Below are positions 13,293 through 16,861 of a DNA stretch of 16,861 bases, one piece after another. The position numbers were made by a program, and so were the translations under genes. How positions within the stretch are numbered: position 1 is the first letter of the stretch; every line of letters begins with the position of its first letter. The notes beneath the pieces are model-generated. The model saw only the letters and a list, made by a program, of their open reading frames with translations. It did no database searches and was not told where the DNA came from. The stretch is from Candidatus Bathyarchaeota archaeon (GTDB lineage Archaea > Thermoproteota > Bathyarchaeia > Bathyarchaeales > DTEX01), in assembly GCA_003601725.1 (NCBI GenBank), contig PIYJ01000047.1, positions 1 to 16,861 of the forward strand. The letters run 5' to 3'.

Positions 13293-14714
13293 TCAGTAGC
13301 CGTCAAGAGTCCGCTGTTCCCCGATTTTAGATCTACGTTTTATCACCGTGTGAAAATTGTCCCTAACAGGTCTGTATACCTCTCTGTAGAATCTTTGTTG
13401 GTCGAGAAGCACGTCTCCCGAGAAGCTTTTCAGATAGTCAATAGCTGCCTCCCAAGCATCCTTATATGGTATTGCCGCAGCTTCTATGCGTTTAGCTATC
13501 TGTTGATCGTAATCTCTCGCCGACTGTTCAGCTCCACCTATGATGAACCAGCCTCGGGGAGATAAATAGGCCGTTTCATTACCGATCTGTTCAGTTCTCA
13601 ACTCAGCAGCCTTCGTCTTCGCCGTTTCAGCTCTAAGTCTCCTCCCGCCTCGCGTTAACCTGTCACGCGCATGTCTTTTTGCCCATGCATAGAAGATAGC
13701 TCTGTTAAGACCGAATGACTTAGCCAGATCGATGTCACCTTTGATAAGATAGTAACGGGCGGCTTGAAGAAGACCCATAACTTGAAACCTTCCAAGTTTT
13801 CTATACGCAGCCTCTTTGACGGCGGCTCTAGTAGGCACCTTCATAGTCTCCGCAAAGACGCGTATATGCCTCCTTTTCGGCGTTTCAGGCCAGCCGTCAT
13901 ACCCACCGATCTCAGCTAAAGCTTTCTCAGCCAGCTGGTCACCTTCGCCTTCTTCATAGATCTTCCAGGAGGGGTCGTGACGGTAATTTTCGATCTCCGC
14001 CCATTCTGGAGAGAAGTTGTAAATGTCGTTTTGTTTAAAACAAACACAGCACAAGTCAAGTTGTCTATGAAGGGAGAGCGGCGCAGTGAAGACTCTTTTT
14101 ATGTCTATTTTATTCTCTATCTTAAGCGGTCTATCTTCTGTCTGCGGAGCCTTTGCGGCTAATTTAACGAGCTGATCCTTGGTTTTTCTTAAGATGTATT
14201 CTACCACGGAGAATGCTACGTCAAGCGGGTTATTTCTCTCCAGAATCTTTTGTGAGAAGGCTTCGCCATGAACGTGTATATGGATTCCTCGACCGGACCA
14301 TTTCAGATAAACCGAACGGCTGAGGCGCTCCTTATCTAAGCGATCAATGATGACTTCTGAAGCTTTCACAGCGTATTCCCATGAGTTTAAGCTTGCATCA
14401 ACATCCCATACTGGCATGGTCTTCATAATGTTCGCTGGATCCTCAGTGTCTTCTCGATTCTCTAGTTTTCCATAAGAATTCACTGATGCATAGATCGTTC
14501 TCGGCTTGAAGTACCTGAATCTTCTGAGAAGCAGACTGATATTCTCCGGCTTGTTTATGGTTAAAGGTGTTCCGCCGCGAGTGTATCTTAAAAATGCCCT
14601 TCTACCGCTCCGCTCAAGGCCCTCTAATGCAACCCATCGTCCATTACAATATTCAGCGATCTCTTCTCTTACCTGCGGCTTAGAATAATGTGCTAAAACT
14701 TCTTCAAAATCCAA
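13293..14714 (-). CDS. AEP-superfamily primase-like protein with HTH-like segment and PIP-box-like C terminus
   Basis: A 473-residue protein related to the small catalytic subunit of archaeo-eukaryotic primase. The three AEP motifs are visible: I, PVWDVDAS with D104 and D106; II, SGRGIHIHVHG (140-150); III, DIKRVFTAPLSLHR (204-217), matching DIKRLxRLPGSLHG in PriS. It should therefore retain metal and nucleotide binding. A CCVC cluster (222-225) follows. The C-terminal 180 residues are not part of a typical PriS (about 350 residues). They contain an HTH-like stretch, DIDLAKSFGLNRAIFYAWAK (327-346), a basic segment and a conserved-looking block (YLSPRGWFIIGG). The protein ends EQRTLDGY, like a PCNA-interacting peptide. 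The start is TTG at 14714; an in-frame stop at 14723-14721 prevents extension. No PriL lies nearby. It could be the replicative PriS of this lineage or a repair PrimPol. Confidence 0.75.
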   Translation of the reverse strand: MDFEEVLAHYSKPQVREEIAEYCNGRWVALEGLERSGRRAFLRYTRGGTPLTINKPENISLLLRRFRYFKPRTIYASVNSYGKLENREDTEDPANIMKTMPVWDVDASLNSWEYAVKASEVIIDRLDKERLSRSVYLKWSGRGIHIHVHGEAFSQKILERNNPLDVAFSVVEYILRKTKDQLVKLAAKAPQTEDRPLKIENKIDIKRVFTAPLSLHRQLDLCCVCFKQNDIYNFSPEWAEIENYRHDPSWKIYEEGEGDQLAEKALAEIGGYDGWPETPKRRHIRVFAETMKVPTRAAVKEAAYRKLGRFQVMGLLQAARYYLIKGDIDLAKSFGLNRAIFYAWAKRHARDRLTRGGRRLRAETAKTKAAELRTEQIGNETAYLSPRGWFIIGGAEQSARDYDQQIAKRIEAAAIPYKDAWEAAIDYLKSFSGDVLLDQQRFYREVYRPVRDNFHTVIKRRSKIGEQRTLDGY

Positions 14715-14744
14715 AGCTAATCAAGTAGAAATGTTCTTCTTGAT

Positions 14745-14751
14745 CCTCCTT
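14745..14751 (-). promoter_or_regulatory. Shine-Dalgarno-like aaggagg stranded 30 bases before the primase-like gene
   Basis: The minus strand reads ttaaggaggatcaag. An aggagg core at 14750-14745 is too far (about 30 bases) from the TTG at 14714-14712 to serve it, and the frame is closed between them. The AT-rich aaaaaattta just upstream (14752-14760) could be a TATA box that starts RNA near 14729, leaving this site outside the mRNA. Confidence 0.3.
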
Positions 14752-14823
14752 AAATTTTTTGCAAAAATGCATCAGCGGCTTTAAGATTGTAAGCATAAGA
14801 TGCGTGGGAATATCCAAAGGAAC

Positions 14824-15570
14824 TCAGAATTTCTTGTCAGTAGCCCATATCATGACTCTGTGCCAGAACTCTTCTGCATGCTTCCAAAAGATATATTCGC
14901 TTCCCCACCCGGGCCCTATGTCAGAAGTGAAAGCTAGAACACGTCCCTTCTTATATTTTCCTATGACAAGGAAAGGATGGCCGTCGCCATCATCAGCCAA
15001 AACAATGCTGTCTTCTTTTGCTTTGACGAGGTTTAAGCCATGCATAGTAGGATGATGTTTGAAGATTCCGTTAGTAAGAAAATGCTTTTTCAATACTTGG
15101 GGCACAAAGTCTCTCCAGTAAGTATCATTGGGATGGAGTATTTCAACAGGAAGGATCTTTTCTATCGGGGTTTCATCATACCCAACAACATCGGGGTAAT
15201 TGATGGAGTCGTTGTACCCCCCGAAACTGCCGTATCCTCCAGCCATTATGAAGGTTCCGCCTTCCTCTACGAACTTCATTATATTTTTCATTTCGTCGTT
15301 TGATAAATGCGGGTTGAATCCGTGGGTGTCAATATTAGCAAACATTATCACGTCATACTGTTTCAGCTCCTTCAAAGTATTTGGGAAATCGCTTCCATAG
15401 CCGAGGTAGGTTACATTGATATCGTTCGTTGGATAAAGCTCTATCAAAGATCGGTACGCAGTAGCGCCAACAAGCAGCAGATGCCTCTTATGCTTAAGAC
15501 CATAGGAAGGATTAATCGGGGCAGACAAGAATAAAGCCACGAAAAGAGTAACCAAGATTATTTTCTTCAT
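14824..15570 (-). CDS. Exported glutamine amidotransferase-fold protein (GATase1-like)
   Basis: A 248-residue protein with a cleavable-looking signal peptide (1-24, MKKIILVTLFVALFLSAP). The rest follows the class I glutamine amidotransferase-like alpha/beta fold: HLLLVGATAYR (30-40), YDVIMFANIDTHG (72-84), FVEEGGTFIMAGGYGSFGG (100-118) and a C-terminal KKGRVLAFTSDIGPGWGSE (207-225). The GGYGSFGG loop is where an active-site Cys would sit in true amidotransferases; here it is Ser, as in the putative GATase1-like (DUF1355) group, so glutamine hydrolysis is unlikely. A role in binding or processing an extracellular sugar or peptide is conceivable, without direct evidence. The ATG at 15570 has no Shine-Dalgarno but sits about 30 bases from a TATA-like element, consistent with a nearly leaderless transcript. 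Confidence 0.82.
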   Translation of the reverse strand: MKKIILVTLFVALFLSAPINPSYGLKHKRHLLLVGATAYRSLIELYPTNDINVTYLGYGSDFPNTLKELKQYDVIMFANIDTHGFNPHLSNDEMKNIMKFVEEGGTFIMAGGYGSFGGYNDSINYPDVVGYDETPIEKILPVEILHPNDTYWRDFVPQVLKKHFLTNGIFKHHPTMHGLNLVKAKEDSIVLADDGDGHPFLVIGKYKKGRVLAFTSDIGPGWGSEYIFWKHAEEFWHRVMIWATDKKF

Positions 15571-15590
15571 GAACGAAAAATTCTAGGGTC

Positions 15591-15619
15591 TCACATATTT
15601 ATTTTATGAACCTATGTGA
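15591..15619. promoter_or_regulatory. Inverted repeat TCACATA-N15-TATGTGA in the GATase/dehydrogenase divergent promoter
   Basis: TCACATA (15591-15597) and TATGTGA (15613-15619) are exact reverse complements, with centres 22 bases apart, two helical turns, as expected for a dimer on one face of DNA. The left arm overlaps the TATA-like region for the amidotransferase-like gene. The bases further out also partly match (ggtc and gaacc). Confidence 0.45.
15595..15605 (-). promoter_or_regulatory. TATA box of the exported GATase-like gene
   Basis: The minus strand reads aaaataaatatgt. The expected start, near 15574, falls within about five bases of the ATG at 15570, predicting a leaderless mRNA. 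Confidence 0.4.
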
Positions 15620-15656
15620 ACCAGTGAGATTCATCTAACTTTCATGCTGAATAAAA

Positions 15657-15667
15657 CATAAAAAGGC
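15657..15667 (+). promoter_or_regulatory. TATA box of the alcohol dehydrogenase gene
   Basis: acataaaaagg lies about 33 bases before the ATG at 15695. Transcription near 15688 would give a leader of about seven bases, consistent with the lack of a strong Shine-Dalgarno. Confidence 0.4.
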
Positions 15668-15694
15668 TCTAGATTAATTATTGAAAGAAAGAAG

Positions 15695-16729
15695 ATGAAA
15701 GCGTTTCGTTTTTATGAGCCTGAAGTTCCTTGGAAGCTAGAAGAGGTTCCTACTCCAACCATCGGGGATAATGATGTTCTAGTTAAGATCAAGGCAGCTG
15801 GAATATGCGGTTCAGATCTTCACTATAAACATGGAAGAATGAAACCGGGGAAGATTCCAATCATACTCGGCCATGAGATCGCAGGGGTCGTTGAGGAGAT
15901 CGGAAGCAAAGTGAGAAACGTCAACATAGGCGATAGGATCTGCGTGCATTACATAATCTCATGCGGGGACTGTGTACATTGCAGTCAAGGAAACGATAAT
16001 CGATGTAGAAACCGGAGATCAATAGGTCACCACGTAGACGGAGGATTCGCAGAATACATCGCAATCCCATCTAGAAACGCCTTCAAACTTCCAGACGAGA
16101 TACCATTTGAACAAGGAGCGATAATCGGCTGTGCAGTCTCAACAGCCTTTCATGCCCTGCGAGTAGGAGAGTTTCAGCCTGGAGACACCGTTGCAGTCTT
16201 CGGTTTAGGGGGAGTTGGGATGCATGTGGTTGCGTGGGCGAGAGTCTTCGGCGCAAGCAAGATTATAGGCGTGGACATTGTGGACTTTAAGCTACGTTTA
16301 GCCAAAGAGTTCGGCGCAGACTTCACGATTAACGCTGCGGAGGAAGACCCTGTGAAGGAGATTCGATACTTAACGGATGATTTAGGAGTAGACGTATCTT
16401 TAGAGGTTGCTGGAACAGAGAAGACCATGGAGTACGCCCTATTAAGCGCATGCGAATCGAATTATGCCTCCGGAAGAGTTGTAAGCGTAGCTGCCCAGTT
16501 TAAACCCATAGTGATCAAGGGGATGAGAACCCTACGTGAAGGAGCCTTGAGGAAGTCTGGGGATCATACAAGAGATGATTTAAGGAGAGTCATCCAGCTC
16601 GTAAAGGCCAAACGAATCGATTTGTCAAAGTCTATAACGCATAGACTGCCATTTGATAAATTGAATTATGGATTAGAGATTTTGGATGAGAAAAAAGAGA
16701 ATATTCTCAGAGCCGTTCTAATTCAATGA
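15695..16729 (+). CDS. Zinc-dependent alcohol/polyol dehydrogenase (MDR family)
   Basis: A medium-chain dehydrogenase/reductase of 344 residues that oxidises an alcohol or polyol with NAD(P). The catalytic zinc site is C38 (GICGSDLH), H60-E61 (GHEIAGVVEEIG) and C146 (GCAVSTA). The structural zinc site has all four cysteines, C90, C93, C96 and C104. The Rossmann motif GLGGVG (170-175) is followed by D194 (GVDIVD), which favours NAD+ over NADP+. Length and domain order are typical of sorbitol/threonine dehydrogenase-like members; the substrate cannot be told. ATG start, promoter as above. Divergent from the exported GATase-like gene across 124 bases with a shared inverted repeat, so both may be controlled together. 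Confidence 0.93.
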   Translation: MKAFRFYEPEVPWKLEEVPTPTIGDNDVLVKIKAAGICGSDLHYKHGRMKPGKIPIILGHEIAGVVEEIGSKVRNVNIGDRICVHYIISCGDCVHCSQGNDNRCRNRRSIGHHVDGGFAEYIAIPSRNAFKLPDEIPFEQGAIIGCAVSTAFHALRVGEFQPGDTVAVFGLGGVGMHVVAWARVFGASKIIGVDIVDFKLRLAKEFGADFTINAAEEDPVKEIRYLTDDLGVDVSLEVAGTEKTMEYALLSACESNYASGRVVSVAAQFKPIVIKGMRTLREGALRKSGDHTRDDLRRVIQLVKAKRIDLSKSITHRLPFDKLNYGLEILDEKKENILRAVLIQ

Positions 16730-16811
16730 GATTAAATCATCAAATAATGTCGGAGAGTTCCCTCTAATAATTTTTAAAGAAAAAATCCACTGGCAATTCA
16801 GACTTTAATTG

Positions 16812-16817
16812 TTATAT
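16812..16817 (+). promoter_or_regulatory. TATA box for the gene starting at the window edge
   Basis: gttatatcaa is centred about 26 bases before the ATG at 16841, exactly where transcription would begin for a leaderless gene. Confidence 0.4.
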
Positions 16818-16840
16818 CAATATTCGTTAATGATATACTC

Positions 16841-16861
16841 ATGGTGAATCCTTATGGCATT
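16841..16861 (+). CDS. First codons of a probable leaderless gene (3' truncated by window)
   Basis: ATG GTG AAT CCT TAT GGC ATT reads MVNPYGI and runs off the window. The call rests only on the TATA box at the correct distance and the lack of an upstream Shine-Dalgarno. Nothing can be said about its product. Confidence 0.35.

Noticed and set aside
14340..14360. C/D-box-like aatgatga followed by ctga
   Set aside because: The boxes are only a few bases apart and inside the primase-like coding region, so no guide could fit.
1..16861. tRNA, rRNA, CRISPR repeats, insertion sequences, integrase or attachment sites
   Set aside because: I looked for T-loop-like GGTTCRANTCC blocks, regularly spaced repeats, transposase motifs and terminal inverted repeats by eye and found none. 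A covariance-model scan could still reveal a small RNA.

Overview
The window looks like chromosomal DNA from a mesophilic to moderately thermophilic archaeon. Supporting features are an archaeal/eukaryotic-type initiation factor aIF5B, the archaeal form of S-adenosylmethionine synthetase, a DUF211 protein, an archaeo-eukaryotic primase (AEP) family protein, a stand-alone methionine synthase catalytic domain, TATA-box promoters about 26 nt before predicted transcript starts, and several apparently leaderless genes. FtsZ is present and no ESCRT/Cdv gene is seen, which argues against Sulfolobus-type Crenarchaeota. Together with many TTG starts and moderate GC, this would fit a Bathyarchaeia-like lineage, but that placement is a guess from gene style, not a computed result. 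No tRNA, rRNA, CRISPR array, insertion sequence or integrase was seen, and coding density is high. The longest gene-free stretch is about 280 bases (9459-9739).

Layout. 1-79 holds the tail of an unidentified gene, followed by aIF5B (115-1893, +). Converging on it is a minus-strand pair, DUF211 (2574-2852) then a VIT1/CCC1-like membrane transporter (1927-2532). Next is the cell-division block: ftsZ (3380-4513, -) with a membrane-anchored zinc-ribbon protein just downstream (3094-3327, perhaps starting at 3354). A ribbon-helix-helix regulator (4772-4963, +) faces away from ftsZ across a shared promoter region. A TIM-barrel sugar isomerase/epimerase (5096-5854, +) stands alone. Two overlapping membrane-metalloprotease-like genes (6022-6822 and 6800-7528, +) follow.

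From 7546 to 10723 lies a possible methionine/SAM neighbourhood: SAM synthetase (-), a divergent helix-turn-helix plus twin-CBS regulator (+), and a core MetE-type methionine synthase (-) preceded by a small zinc protein (10811-11050, -). The last third has a secreted, membrane-anchored multidomain surface protein (11338-13236, +), an AEP primase-like protein with an HTH-like segment and a PIP-box-like C terminus (13293-14714, -), a secreted glutamine-amidotransferase-fold protein (14824-15570, -) and a divergent zinc alcohol dehydrogenase (15695-16729, +). The first codons of another, probably leaderless, gene lie at 16841.

The observations most worth following are: the RHH-ftsZ-zinc-ribbon arrangement, which recalls haloarchaeal CdrS control of ftsZ2; the primase-like protein with a C-terminal PCNA-binding-like peptide; the translationally overlapped pair of membrane metalloproteases, one with an unusual HExxGH motif; and the possible SAM-sensing regulator divergent from SAM synthetase.
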